Assembly: GCA_964605155.1 (NCBI GenBank)
Contig: CAZSAK010000002.1
Span: 138,570 to 202,569 of the forward strand
Origin: CAZSAK01 sp964605155
GTDB taxonomy: Bacteria > Pseudomonadota > Gammaproteobacteria > SZUA-140
Length of the DNA: 64,000 nucleotides
Reading direction: 5' to 3'
Shown here: one piece after another, positions 36,167-45,092 of the stretch
How positions within the stretch are numbered: the stretch's first letter is position 1
Layout of the letters: each line of letters begins with the position of its first letter
Position numbers and translations under genes: made by a program
Notes under the pieces: generated by a model
The model's input: only the letters and a program-made list of their open reading frames with translations
Database searches by the model: none
What the model was told of the DNA's origin: nothing

Positions 36167-37540
36167 TCAGTTACTGGATTGCTTCTTTATCGGCCGTTTC
36201 CATCCGGAACGTGACTGCTGCGGCACCCGGCTCAATGTCAATTCATCGGGCGGCACATCACGTGTAATGGTGGAACCGGCACCTATGGTGGCGCCATTGC
36301 CGATGGTTACGGGTGCGATCAGCTGGGTATCAGATCCGATGAAGACATCGTCGCCTATCATGGTATGGTGCTTGTTGGCACCGTCGTAATTACAGGTGAT
36401 GGTTCCCGCACCGATATTGACATTACATCCCACTGTTGTATCCCCGACATAACTCAAGTGATTGATCTTTGATCCGTCCCCGACCCCGGATTTCTTGATC
36501 TCGACGAAATTACCGATGTGCACGTCATTACCGAGCGTTGTTTCAGGACGTATACGGGCATACGGACCGATCCTGCAATGTGCACCTATCACGGCATCCT
36601 CGATAACACAGTGACTGAGAATAACGACATCATCATTGATGGTAACATTACGGATAATATTATTGGGACCTATACGAACCCGATCACCCAGACTAACCTT
36701 ACCTTCAAAGACATTATTGACGTCAACAGTGACATCGATACCGGCCGTTAGCTCGCCGCGCAGATCAAAGCGGTTCGGATCAAGTAGTGTGATTCCAGAC
36801 AACATGAGCTGCTCGGCCTGGCGTTGCTGATAGTAACGCTCAAGTTGCGCCAGCTGTGCCCTGTTGTTGACCCCCAGTGTCTCGGTAACTGATTGCGGTG
36901 CGACGGTATTGATCATGATGCCGTCATTGACCGCCATGGCGATGATATCCGTTAAATAATATTCCCCCTGGGCATTGTTGTTGTCGAGCGCTGCAAGCCA
37001 GTCTTGCAGATGCCTGACCTTTACGGCCATGATGCCGGTATTGATCTCCCTGACAGTGCGTTCTGCATCGTTAGCATCCTGTTCTTCCACGATGCGCGTC
37101 ACCCGCCCTTCTGAATCCCGGATGATCCTGCCATAACCCGCCGGCTCCTCGATTGTAGAGGTCAACAGACCGAGACCATCCTTGCTGGCCGCTGCAATCA
37201 ACCGCTGTAATGTGGACACTGTTATCAACGGCACATCACCATACAGGACCAGTGCGGTATCATGCCTGGCAGCCGATCCCATCGCCTGCGCCACGGCATG
37301 GCCGGTACCGAGTTGCTCAGCCTGTTCGATCCACTCAACGTCCAGTGGATTGAGCACGGATCTGACCTGTTCACCGCCATGTCCATAGACCACGCATACA
37401 TGTTGTGCCTCAAGCTGTCTGGCAGTATCGATGACATGCTCTATGAGGCTTTTACCGCCCAGTGTATGCAGGACCTTGGGAAGAGTTGATCGCATGCGCG
37501 TACCTTCACCCGCTGCGAGGATAATAACGCTAAGACTCAT
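36167..37540 (-). CDS. glmU: Bifunctional GlmU: glucosamine-1-P acetyltransferase and GlcNAc-1-P uridyltransferase
   Basis: GlmU performs the last two steps to UDP-GlcNAc for peptidoglycan and LPS. The 457-residue protein has the N-terminal uridyltransferase domain with LAAGEGTRMRSTLPKVLHTLGGKSL and GTGHAVAQAM, then from about residue 250 a left-handed beta-helix of hexapeptide repeats (IGPYARIRPETTLGNDVHIGNFVEIKKS), acetyltransferase residues in GDGSKINHLSYVGDT and ITCNYDGANKHHT. It lies between atpC and glmS, the usual gammaproteobacterial order. Confidence 0.97.
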   Translation of the reverse strand: MSLSVIILAAGEGTRMRSTLPKVLHTLGGKSLIEHVIDTARQLEAQHVCVVYGHGGEQVRSVLNPLDVEWIEQAEQLGTGHAVAQAMGSAARHDTALVLYGDVPLITVSTLQRLIAAASKDGLGLLTSTIEEPAGYGRIIRDSEGRVTRIVEEQDANDAERTVREINTGIMAVKVRHLQDWLAALDNNNAQGEYYLTDIIAMAVNDGIMINTVAPQSVTETLGVNNRAQLAQLERYYQQRQAEQLMLSGITLLDPNRFDLRGELTAGIDVTVDVNNVFEGKVSLGDRVRIGPNNIIRNVTINDDVVILSHCVIEDAVIGAHCRIGPYARIRPETTLGNDVHIGNFVEIKKSGVGDGSKINHLSYVGDTTVGCNVNIGAGTITCNYDGANKHHTMIGDDVFIGSDTQLIAPVTIGNGATIGAGSTITRDVPPDELTLSRVPQQSRSGWKRPIKKQSSN

Positions 37541-37701
37541 GATATTAAGATGCTATATGACATTGCCAATCACGTTGATCAAATCAGCGCCGTCTATATT
37601 AACCGTGATAGCTGCAAACGCCAAAGATCGTTTTGTCAGTAAGGTGGGGAACAATAATGGTGGCTACAGCAGAGGGGAACTGGTAGGGGAAAACCTCCTG
37701 A

Positions 37702-38127
37702 CTACCGCCCCTTTCTGTCACGTAGTTTCTGAATCGCCTGCAACTGGGCAACGGCCTCGGCAAGTTCCGCCTGGGCCCTGGCGTATTCGAATTCGGAAGT
37801 TTTGTCCGTAAGCGCCTGTTCGGCGCGCTGCTTGGCCTCGAGCGCAGCCGCCTCATCAACATCCTTGGCCCGCAAGGCGGTATCACTCAGCACCGTTACG
37901 ACGTGGGGCTGTACCTCCAGCATGCCGCCCGAGACATAGAAGAACTCTTCCTCTCCGCCAGGCAATTTGATCCTGACCTCACCCGGCCTGAGCTGTGTCA
38001 GCAGGGGAGCATGTCGCGGCATGATACCGACTTCACCCATAACTGCGGGGGCGAAGACCATTTCAGCCGGTCCTGAAAAGATTTCACTCTCGGCGCTTAC
38101 AATATCCACATGGATGGTCATGGTCAT
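37702..38127 (-). CDS. atpC: ATP synthase epsilon subunit
   Basis: The epsilon subunit joins the central stalk to the c-ring and can inhibit hydrolysis. The 141-residue protein has the N-terminal beta-sandwich (HVDIVSAESEIFSGPAEMVFAPAVMGEVGIMPRHAPLLTQLRPGEVRI) and a C-terminal helical hairpin rich in Ala, Glu and Lys (DEAAALEAKQRAEQALTDK). It is last in the atp operon; glmU follows after 161 bases in which I see no terminator, so readthrough is possible. Confidence 0.96.
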   Translation of the reverse strand: MTMTIHVDIVSAESEIFSGPAEMVFAPAVMGEVGIMPRHAPLLTQLRPGEVRIKLPGGEEEFFYVSGGMLEVQPHVVTVLSDTALRAKDVDEAAALEAKQRAEQALTDKTSEFEYARAQAELAEAVAQLQAIQKLRDRKGR

Positions 38128-38151
38128 AACTCGGGTTCCGTTGGCAATGGA

Positions 38152-39552
38152 CTACTGGTATTTCTTAGCCTTTTCCACCGCCTCGTCGATACCGCCCACC
38201 ATATAGAAGGCCTGCTCCGGCAGATGATCATATTCACCGGCGGTGATGGCCTTGAAACCGGCAATGGTATCCTTAAGAGAGACGTATTTGCCCGGCGTGC
38301 CGGTAAATACCTCTGCGACATAGAACGGTTGTGACATGAATCGCTGTATCTTGCGCGCCCGCGCCACGGTCAGCTTGTCCTCTTCGGAGAGTTCATCCAT
38401 ACCGAGAATCGCGATGATGTCCTTGAGTTCCTTGTATCGCTGCAGTGTCCCCTGGACAGTACGTGCAACATCATAATGTTCCTGCCCGACCACCAGCGGG
38501 TCGAGCTGCCGGCTGGTTGAATCTAGCGGATCGACAGCGGGGTAGATACCCAGTTCTGCAATCTGGCGCGACAACACCACCGTCGCATCCAGGTGGGCGA
38601 ATGTAGTGGCCGGTGACGGATCGGTCAGGTCATCGGCGGGCACGTACACAGCCTGGATAGAGGTGATCGAACCCGTCTTGGTCGAGGTAATGCGTTCCTG
38701 CAGCGCCCCCATCTCCTCGGCCAGGGTCGGCTGATAGCCGACAGCGGATGGCATGCGGCCCAACAGTGCCGATACCTCGGTGCCGGCGAGTGTATAGCGA
38801 TAGATATTGTCGATAAACAATAGTACGTCACGGCCTTCGTCGCGAAAATTCTCGGCGATGGTCAGGCCCGTCAAGGCCACGCGCAGACGGTTGCCCGGAG
38901 GCTCGTTCATCTGCCCGTAAACCATGGATACCTTTGACTTGGAAAAATCCTCGACATTCACGACTCCTGCCTCCTGCATCTCATGGTAGAAGTCATTGCC
39001 TTCGCGGGTGCGCTCCCCGACGCCGGCAAAAACGGACAGGCCGGCATGTTGGGTGGCGATGTTGTTGATGAGTTCCATCATGTTGACTGTCTTGCCGACA
39101 CCGGCGCCGCCGAACAATCCCACCTTGCCGCCCTTGGCGAAGGGGCATAAGAGGTCGATGACCTTGATACCGGTCTCGAGTAGTTCGGTTGCTCCTGACT
39201 GATCTTCATAGGTGGGCGCCTGGCGGTGTATCGGCCAACGTTCCTGTTCACCAACGGGACCTCTTTCGTCGATGGGATTACCCAGCACATCCATGATACG
39301 TCCCAGCGTCTTGGTACCGACCGGTACTGAGATCGGTGCTCCCGTGGCACGAACGTTTTTTCCACGTTGCAGGCCGTCGGTAGAGCCCATCGCGATGGTG
39401 CGCACGATGCCATCACCCAGTTGCTGCTGTACCTCCAGCGTCAAGTCGACGTCGTCGACGATCAATGCGTCATAGATGTGCGGCATTGCTTCGCGCGGGA
39501 ACTCCACGTCCACCACGGCGCTGATAACCTGTACTATTTTTCCTGAACTCAT
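38152..39552 (-). CDS. atpD: ATP synthase beta subunit
   Basis: Catalytic subunit of F1. The 466-residue protein has the P-loop GGAGVGKTVNMMELI, the catalytic Glu in GVGERTREGND, LLFIDNIYRYTLAGTEVSALLGRMPSAVGYQPTL and the C-terminal DELSEEDKLTVARARKIQRF region. One small departure is IDNIYRYT where many homologues have IDNIFRFT. It lies 24 bases upstream of atpC. Confidence 0.98.
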   Translation of the reverse strand: MSSGKIVQVISAVVDVEFPREAMPHIYDALIVDDVDLTLEVQQQLGDGIVRTIAMGSTDGLQRGKNVRATGAPISVPVGTKTLGRIMDVLGNPIDERGPVGEQERWPIHRQAPTYEDQSGATELLETGIKVIDLLCPFAKGGKVGLFGGAGVGKTVNMMELINNIATQHAGLSVFAGVGERTREGNDFYHEMQEAGVVNVEDFSKSKVSMVYGQMNEPPGNRLRVALTGLTIAENFRDEGRDVLLFIDNIYRYTLAGTEVSALLGRMPSAVGYQPTLAEEMGALQERITSTKTGSITSIQAVYVPADDLTDPSPATTFAHLDATVVLSRQIAELGIYPAVDPLDSTSRQLDPLVVGQEHYDVARTVQGTLQRYKELKDIIAILGMDELSEEDKLTVARARKIQRFMSQPFYVAEVFTGTPGKYVSLKDTIAGFKAITAGEYDHLPEQAFYMVGGIDEAVEKAKKYQ

Positions 39553-39619
39553 TGACTCAATTCCTCTTTAAACTATAAACCTGCTTGTGATTTCGAGAAC
39601 CCATTGAACTTTTCGCGTG

Positions 39620-40480
39620 TTATACCGCTGCCGCTCCGCCGACAATCTCGGAAATTTCCTGGGTGATCGCGGCCTGACGCGCCTTGTTATAGACCAGTTG
39701 CAGGTCATCGATGAGCTCTCCCGCATTATCCGAGGCTGACTTCATCGCCACCATTCGTGCCGCCTGTTCACAGGACAGGTTTTCGACAACACCCTGGTAG
39801 ACAAGTGATTCGATGTAACGCGTTAACAAGGCATTCAGGACATCCCTGGCCTCCGGTTCATACATGTAATCCCAGTGATGGGCGAGTTCTTCGCTTTGCT
39901 CGGCCTGTACAGGCAGCAACTGATCAACGACCGGTCTCTGGGTCATGGTATTAACGAAATCATTGTAAACAACAAACAGGCGGTCGAGCTTTCCTTCATC
40001 GTAAGCGTCCAGCATGACCTTGACCACGCCTATTAGTTCCGCAATCTCCGGTGTATCCCCGAGATGCGAGGTCTTTGCAATGATATTCCCCTTAAGCCGG
40101 GTAAAAAACGCGCTGGCCTTGGCGCCGATGGTGCACAGATCGATTTCAACGCCCTTGTCATGCCATTCCTTCATTTTGCCAACCACTACCTTGAACATGT
40201 TATTGTTCAGCCCGCCGCACAGGCCACGGTCGGAGGAGATAATGATAAAACCGACGCGCCTGACATCACGCTCCAGCAAATAGGGGTGTTTGTATTCCGG
40301 ATGTGCGTGGGCAAGGTGGGCAACGACATTGCGCATCTTTTCCGTATAGGGACGTGATGCCTGCATGCGCTCCTGTGCCTTGCGCATCTTGCTGGCGGCC
40401 ACCATCTCCATGGCACGGGTGATCTTTCTCGTACTCTTGATACTGTTGATCTTGACGCGTATCTCTTTACCGACTGCCAT
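39620..40480 (-). CDS. atpG: ATP synthase gamma subunit
   Basis: Gamma is the rotating central stalk of F1. The 286-residue protein starts MAVGKEIRVKINSIKSTRKITRAMEMVAASKMRKAQ, the conserved N-terminal helix, and ends NKARQAAITQEISEIVGGAAAV, the conserved C-terminal helix. The middle Rossmann-like part contains ISSDRGLCGGLNNNMF. It lies between atpA and atpD in standard order. Confidence 0.97.
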   Translation of the reverse strand: MAVGKEIRVKINSIKSTRKITRAMEMVAASKMRKAQERMQASRPYTEKMRNVVAHLAHAHPEYKHPYLLERDVRRVGFIIISSDRGLCGGLNNNMFKVVVGKMKEWHDKGVEIDLCTIGAKASAFFTRLKGNIIAKTSHLGDTPEIAELIGVVKVMLDAYDEGKLDRLFVVYNDFVNTMTQRPVVDQLLPVQAEQSEELAHHWDYMYEPEARDVLNALLTRYIESLVYQGVVENLSCEQAARMVAMKSASDNAGELIDDLQLVYNKARQAAITQEISEIVGGAAAV

Positions 40481-40496
40481 GCATCAGCTCCCTTGA

Positions 40497-42038
40497 TTAC
40501 CAGACGTTATTGGTTTTGAAGTCTTCGATGGCGGAACGCAGTTCCTTTTCGATATCTTCGTTGTAATCACCGCTGCTGTTTATCTTTGATATCAGGTCGG
40601 CATACTTGCTCTTCATATGGGCATGCAGTGCCGACTCGAAATCACCAATCTTGTTGAGTTCGATATCATCAAGGAAACCCTGGTTTGCAGCGAACAGCGA
40701 CACGGCCTGTTCAGCAACACTCAGGGGTGAATATTGTTTTTGCTTCATCAGTTCCGTGACGCGCTGACCACGCTCGAGCTGTTTACGTGTCGTCTCATCA
40801 AGATCAGATGCAAATTGTGCGAACGCTGCGAGTTCACGGTACTGAGCGAGATCAAGGCGCACACCGCCCCCCAATTTCTTGATGATCTTGGTTTGCGCGG
40901 CGCCTCCGACACGCGAGACAGATAATCCGGCATTGATGGCCGGACGGATACCTGCATTGAACAGGTCCGATTCGAGATATATCTGTCCATCGGTAATCGA
41001 GATGACGTTGGTCGGTACAAAGGCAGACACGTCACCTGCCTGGGTCTCGATGATCGGCAGTGCGGTCAATGAACCTGTCTTGCCCTTGACCTTGCCGTCG
41101 GTAATCTTCTCCACATAATCGGCGTTGATACGGGCGGCACGCTCAAGCAGGCGCGAGTGCAGGTAGAACACGTCACCAGGATAGGCCTCGCGTCCAGGCG
41201 GGCGACGTAGTAACAGGGACACCTGGCGATAGGCCCAGGCCTGTTTGGTCAGGTCATCGTAGATAATCAGTGCGTCTTCACCGCGATCACGGAAATATTC
41301 GCCCATCGAGCAACCCGTATAGGGTGCAATAAATTGCATCGACGCCGGTTCCGACGCGCTTGCTGCCACAACAATAGTGTGATCCATGGCGCCGTGTTCT
41401 TCGAGCTTACGCACCACGTTGGCGATCGATGACGCCTTTTGGCCGACCGCTACGTAGATGCATTTAATACCGGTGTCTTTTTGGTTAATGATGGTATCGA
41501 TTGCAACTGCGGTCTTGCCGGTCTGGCGGTCGCCGATGATCAATTCACGCTGGCCGCGACCGATCGGCACCATGGAATCGATCGATTTGAGCCCCGTTTG
41601 CACCGGCTGGCTGACCGATTGGCGCGCGATCACGCCCGGCGCCACCTTTTCTATCGGTGATGTTGAGTCGGTACTGATTGGCCCCTTACCATCGATATCA
41701 TTGCCCAGGGAATCAACGACACGCCCCAGCAGTGCATTGCCAACGGGAACCTCGAGGATCCTGCCGGTACATTTAACTGTGTTTCCTTCGCTGATGTGTT
41801 CGTAACGCCCCAGCACGACTGCACCGACGGAATCACGTTCCAAATTCAGTGCCATTCCAAACGTATTGCCCGGGAATTCAAGCATCTCACCCTGCATCAC
41901 ATCCGCCAGTCCGTGGATGCGCACGATGCCGTCCGTCACGCTGACGACCGTGCCCTCGGTTCTGGCTTCGGTAACCGCCTCGAAGTTCTGAATTCGTTGT
42001 TTTATTAACTCGCTAATTTCTGATGCATTCAACTGCAT
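40497..42038 (-). CDS. atpA: ATP synthase alpha subunit
   Basis: Alpha carries the non-catalytic nucleotide sites of F1. The 513-residue protein has the P-loop GDRQTGKTAVAIDTI, the arginine finger region SVSRVGGAAQTKIIKKL, and LLLRRPPGREAYPGDVFYLHSRLLERAA. It starts MQLNASEISELIKQRI. Length matches E. coli AtpA exactly (513). Confidence 0.98.
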   Translation of the reverse strand: MQLNASEISELIKQRIQNFEAVTEARTEGTVVSVTDGIVRIHGLADVMQGEMLEFPGNTFGMALNLERDSVGAVVLGRYEHISEGNTVKCTGRILEVPVGNALLGRVVDSLGNDIDGKGPISTDSTSPIEKVAPGVIARQSVSQPVQTGLKSIDSMVPIGRGQRELIIGDRQTGKTAVAIDTIINQKDTGIKCIYVAVGQKASSIANVVRKLEEHGAMDHTIVVAASASEPASMQFIAPYTGCSMGEYFRDRGEDALIIYDDLTKQAWAYRQVSLLLRRPPGREAYPGDVFYLHSRLLERAARINADYVEKITDGKVKGKTGSLTALPIIETQAGDVSAFVPTNVISITDGQIYLESDLFNAGIRPAINAGLSVSRVGGAAQTKIIKKLGGGVRLDLAQYRELAAFAQFASDLDETTRKQLERGQRVTELMKQKQYSPLSVAEQAVSLFAANQGFLDDIELNKIGDFESALHAHMKSKYADLISKINSSGDYNEDIEKELRSAIEDFKTNNVW

Positions 42039-42061
42039 GTATGTATCCTCTTGACTTTTGG

Positions 42062-42598
42062 CTATCGGGACAATGCGTTCGCAAATCTCTCCAGATGTCC
42101 AGTTACCGACCCGTCAATCACCAGATCGCCGGCGCGGATGATTGCCCCACCGATCATCGATTCGTCTGTTCTACAATTCAAACTGACGTCACGGCCGAGC
42201 CGCGCCTTCAGCGACGTTGCAATTTGCTGTCGCAGTTCCTCGCTGACCGCAAAGGCAGAGATCAGCTCCGCCTGAATGACCTTTTCTTCCTCCGCCCGAT
42301 AGGCCTCGTATTGTTCGGCTATGTACGGCAACACATTCAGGCGTCCGTTCTCCGCCAGAACGCGCAGCAGGTTCGTTCCACTGTCATCGAGTCTGTCGCC
42401 GCAGACACCGGTTATCAGGTCCATCAACCTTGCCTTTTCGATACGTGGATTTCCGATCAATCCTGACAGATTCTCATCCGTCACCACCAGGGCGGCAAGC
42501 TGGAGCATCTCCGACCACTGTGCGAGTTGGCCTTGCTCCTTGGCGAGCTCGAATACGGCTTGTGCATAGGGACGGGCAACAGTGCTGATCTCGGCCAT
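42062..42598 (-). CDS. atpH: ATP synthase delta subunit
   Basis: Delta joins F1 to the b subunits at the top of the peripheral stalk. The 178-residue protein starts MAEISTVARPYAQAVFELAKEQGQLAQWSEML, the N-terminal helical bundle of the family, and ends with the conserved DESMIGGAIIRAGDLVIDGSVTGHLERFANAL. It lies between atpF and atpA with short gaps. Confidence 0.96.
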   Translation of the reverse strand: MAEISTVARPYAQAVFELAKEQGQLAQWSEMLQLAALVVTDENLSGLIGNPRIEKARLMDLITGVCGDRLDDSGTNLLRVLAENGRLNVLPYIAEQYEAYRAEEEKVIQAELISAFAVSEELRQQIATSLKARLGRDVSLNCRTDESMIGGAIIRAGDLVIDGSVTGHLERFANALSR

Positions 42599-42613
42599 AC
42601 TGACAATACTCTC

Positions 42614-43084
42614 TTATATCTGTGCCGCCAGGTCCTTGAGCAGGTCGTTGTGGGCTTTGGCGTCTATTTCACGGCTTAGTATCTTGCCGGCCCCCGCCAC
42701 GGCGATCGCTGCAACCTGTTCTCTCAGGTGCTGCTTGGCACGGTTGACCTCCTGCTCGATCTCAGCGTTGGCGGCGGCGATGATGCGATCACTCTCTGTG
42801 CGGGCATCATCCTTCGCCTCTTCAACAATTTCGCTGGCGCGTTTTTCAGCCTGGGACAGCACTTCTGCAGCTTGCTCACGCGCCTCATGCAAGGCCTCCT
42901 TGGCGCGCTTCTCGGCAAGTTCCAGCTCGTGCTTGCCCTTTTCCGCCGCGGCCAGTCCGTCGGCAATCTTCTTTTGACGCTCCGACAAGAGATTATTCAG
43001 CGGGCCCCACAATACCTTGTTCACGAACCATATCAGCAATATAAACGCTGCGACCTGTCCGAACAGGGTAACAGATATATTCAT
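42614..43084 (-). CDS. atpF: ATP synthase b subunit
   Basis: The b subunit forms the dimeric peripheral stalk. The 156-residue protein has one N-terminal membrane helix (ISVTLFGQVAAFILLIWFVNKVLW) and a long charged coiled coil (KRAKEALHEAREQAAEVLSQ and onward) ending in the delta-binding region. The length equals E. coli AtpF (156). Confidence 0.96.
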   Translation of the reverse strand: MNISVTLFGQVAAFILLIWFVNKVLWGPLNNLLSERQKKIADGLAAAEKGKHELELAEKRAKEALHEAREQAAEVLSQAEKRASEIVEEAKDDARTESDRIIAAANAEIEQEVNRAKQHLREQVAAIAVAGAGKILSREIDAKAHNDLLKDLAAQI

Positions 43085-43119
43085 ATTAGAGGTCCTCCAG
43101 TCGTTATCTCATTTGCCGT

Positions 43120-43407
43120 TTATAACGCACCGATGGCGGCACTCAACGCTCCCACAAAGGGGTTTGCAAACAGGAACCACATGGCGAAGGCGAGAATGAT
43201 GAACGGGAAGGATTCCATCAGACCGGCAAATATGAACATATTGGTCATCAGGGCCGGGCGCATCTCCGGTTGACGCGCAATCCCTTCCAGCGTCTTCGCG
43301 CAGATCAGACCCCAGCCAATGGCTGAACCCAGGCCGGCCGCGGCGAGAATCACGCCAACCCCGACGGCGGTATAGGCGTAAATTTGTGCGATCATATCAG
43401 GTGTCAT
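43120..43407 (-). CDS. atpE: ATP synthase c subunit
   Basis: The c subunit builds the rotor ring. The 95-residue protein has two membrane helices joined by the polar loop ARQPEMRP. The ion-carrying carboxylate is the Glu in FAGLMESFPFIILAF. The sodium-type glutamine in helix 1 is replaced by Trp (IGWGL) and the later Tyr is absent, so a proton-driven enzyme is more likely. That is inferred from known sodium signatures. Confidence 0.97.
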   Translation of the reverse strand: MTPDMIAQIYAYTAVGVGVILAAAGLGSAIGWGLICAKTLEGIARQPEMRPALMTNMFIFAGLMESFPFIILAFAMWFLFANPFVGALSAAIGAL

Positions 43408-43486
43408 TTCTTTATCTCTCCTCTTTAAAAAATACGGGCTCTCAAACTTTATAAATCAATGCCATTGATGCCATGCAGGGTGCAGC

Positions 43487-44332
43487 CTAATGCTCTTCCA
43501 CATGTGCCATCCCCAGGTAGACGATCGTCAATACCATGAAGATAAAGGCCTGCAAGGTAATAACCAACAGATGGAATATCAGCCATCCCAGATCCAGTAC
43601 GACTTGCAAGGGCAGCCAGAACAGGGCTGCGAAACCGACGGCAAGTGTACCGCCGATCAGTGCAATCAACATAAATACCAGTTCGCCGGCAAACAGGTTT
43701 CCAAACAGTCGCAATCCCAGGCTGAGCGGTTTTGCCAGCTCTTCGATCAGGGTCATGATGATATTGACCGGCACCAGGAATTTGCCAAAGGGATGGAACA
43801 GAAACATCTTGAGATAACCCCCGAGGCCCTTGACCTTGATGTTATAAAAGATTATCAAGGCAAACACCGTCAGAGACATCCCCAGGGTGGTGTTCAGGTC
43901 GGTTGTCGGTACGACCTTGAGATATTGTATCCCCAAGGCGCGGGCGATCATCGGTAGCAGGTCGACAGGGATCATATCCATGAAGTTCATCAGCCACACC
44001 CACACAAAGATCGTCAGCGCCAGTGGGGCAATCAACGGGTTATGGCCTGGAAAACTGTCCTTAACCTGCCCGCCGACAAACTCTATGATAGATTCGACAA
44101 AGTTCTGGAATCCTCCTGGTGTACCAGCTGTCAGGCGCTTCCCCAACCGCCAGCTGACAAAGACGATAAGCGCGCCGAGTAAAAAACTGAAAAACAGAGA
44201 ATCGATATTCCAGGCCCAGAAACCCGTTGCCTTGTGGGTCACCGGGTCGCATTGGCCGGCGCAAAGATTCGTCAGGTGATGCTGGATATATTCAACTGTC
44301 CCGCCGCCGCCGTGTTCTGCCTGTTCGCTCAA
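43487..44332 (-). CDS. atpB: ATP synthase a subunit
   Basis: The a subunit provides the proton half-channels. The 281-residue polytopic protein has the essential Arg in KPLSLGLRLFGNLFAGELVF and the last helices with LQAFIFMVLTIVYLGMAH. The start is a TTG at 44332 with a strong GAGGGA ribosome site 5 bases upstream; no better in-frame start is present. It begins MSEQAEHGGGGTVEYIQHHLTNL, the family's amphipathic start. Confidence 0.95.
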   Translation of the reverse strand: MSEQAEHGGGGTVEYIQHHLTNLCAGQCDPVTHKATGFWAWNIDSLFFSFLLGALIVFVSWRLGKRLTAGTPGGFQNFVESIIEFVGGQVKDSFPGHNPLIAPLALTIFVWVWLMNFMDMIPVDLLPMIARALGIQYLKVVPTTDLNTTLGMSLTVFALIIFYNIKVKGLGGYLKMFLFHPFGKFLVPVNIIMTLIEELAKPLSLGLRLFGNLFAGELVFMLIALIGGTLAVGFAALFWLPLQVVLDLGWLIFHLLVITLQAFIFMVLTIVYLGMAHVEEH

Positions 44333-44399
44333 TGTGATCCCTCTTCCAATCTCGTATTCTATATAATGTACTGTCTGTTGCTTCTGAATTTACGTTACG

Positions 44400-44783
44400 T
44401 TATCGCCCGTAACTCAGCGCCAGAATCATAAAGGCCAGTTGCGGCAGCGCAAATCCGATCACCGAGGCCATCGGTTCAAGTTTGAGAAACGCAAGTCCGA
44501 AACCGAACAATGCCAGTACCAGCAAAAAACGCTGTACCGCCCCCATGTACAGCATCATGGAGCTTTTCCTGGTGTCGTGTTGTACGGTATCTCCGGCCCG
44601 CACGACCTCCCGGCTCAGTAAATAGGCCAGCAAGATACTGATCGCACTGCCGTATCCCGCCGACAGAGCCCCCGATGCGCCTTCACCCAAAAAAAAACCC
44701 GCGACAACGAGTCCACCGATTATGGCTTGCAAACCGATGACCTTGCGGGCCTTTACATGTAAATCCTGAGCAGAGGAATTCAA
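44400..44783 (-). CDS. atpI: ATP synthase subunit I (AtpI)
   Basis: AtpI helps c-ring assembly. The 127-residue protein has four hydrophobic segments, including QAIIGGLVVAGFFLGEGASGALSAGYGSAISILLAYLL and a C-terminal pair (FLLVLALFGFGLAFL; VIGFALPQLAFMILALSYG). The start is a TTG one base after the stop of the AtpZ-like gene. A run of nine T residues on the coding strand (44697-44689) encodes the G-F-F-L stretch and could be a slippage site. Confidence 0.88.
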   Translation of the reverse strand: MNSSAQDLHVKARKVIGLQAIIGGLVVAGFFLGEGASGALSAGYGSAISILLAYLLSREVVRAGDTVQHDTRKSSMMLYMGAVQRFLLVLALFGFGLAFLKLEPMASVIGFALPQLAFMILALSYGR

Positions 44784-44784
44784 A

Positions 44785-44985
44785 TTAAATTAACCTGCTC
44801 AAAAGCTTATACACCTTCAGGATGCCCCCAATCAACCCGAGGCCGCCAAATAATATCATGAATACCGGTTGGCTATCCAGCCACCGATCCACGCCGTAAC
44901 CGAGTATGAACCCGGCAACGATAATGGAGGTCAGCATGGTGCCAACGCCCACCAGCAGCCAGCGACTTCCCCCTGTCTCACTCAT
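44785..44985 (-). CDS. AtpZ-like small F0 accessory protein
   Basis: A 66-residue protein with two membrane helices (WLLVGVGTMLTSIIVAGFILGYGVDRWL and FMILFGGLGLIGGILKVYKLL). The G-x-G-V-D-R-W-L pattern between them and position at the head of the atp operon fit the AtpZ/ATPase_gene1 family, linked to Mg2+ or Ca2+ supply and assembly. The frame is open 32 codons upstream, but the ATG at 44985 gives the family start MSETGGSRW. Confidence 0.78.
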   Translation of the reverse strand: MSETGGSRWLLVGVGTMLTSIIVAGFILGYGVDRWLDSQPVFMILFGGLGLIGGILKVYKLLSRLI

Positions 44986-45092
44986 CAAGTGAATAACGGC
45001 CTGAAAAACAGGCGGGTGAGTATAGCGCGCGCACGTAGCAGTCACAAGGGACCGACTTGAGATTACAGGCAAAGCTTGCATGCAGTGCAGGG

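Noticed and set aside
43120..43407. Sodium-type c subunit
   Set aside because: The Glu-Ser pair is present, but the helix-1 Gln is Trp and the downstream Tyr is missing, so the sodium site is incomplete.
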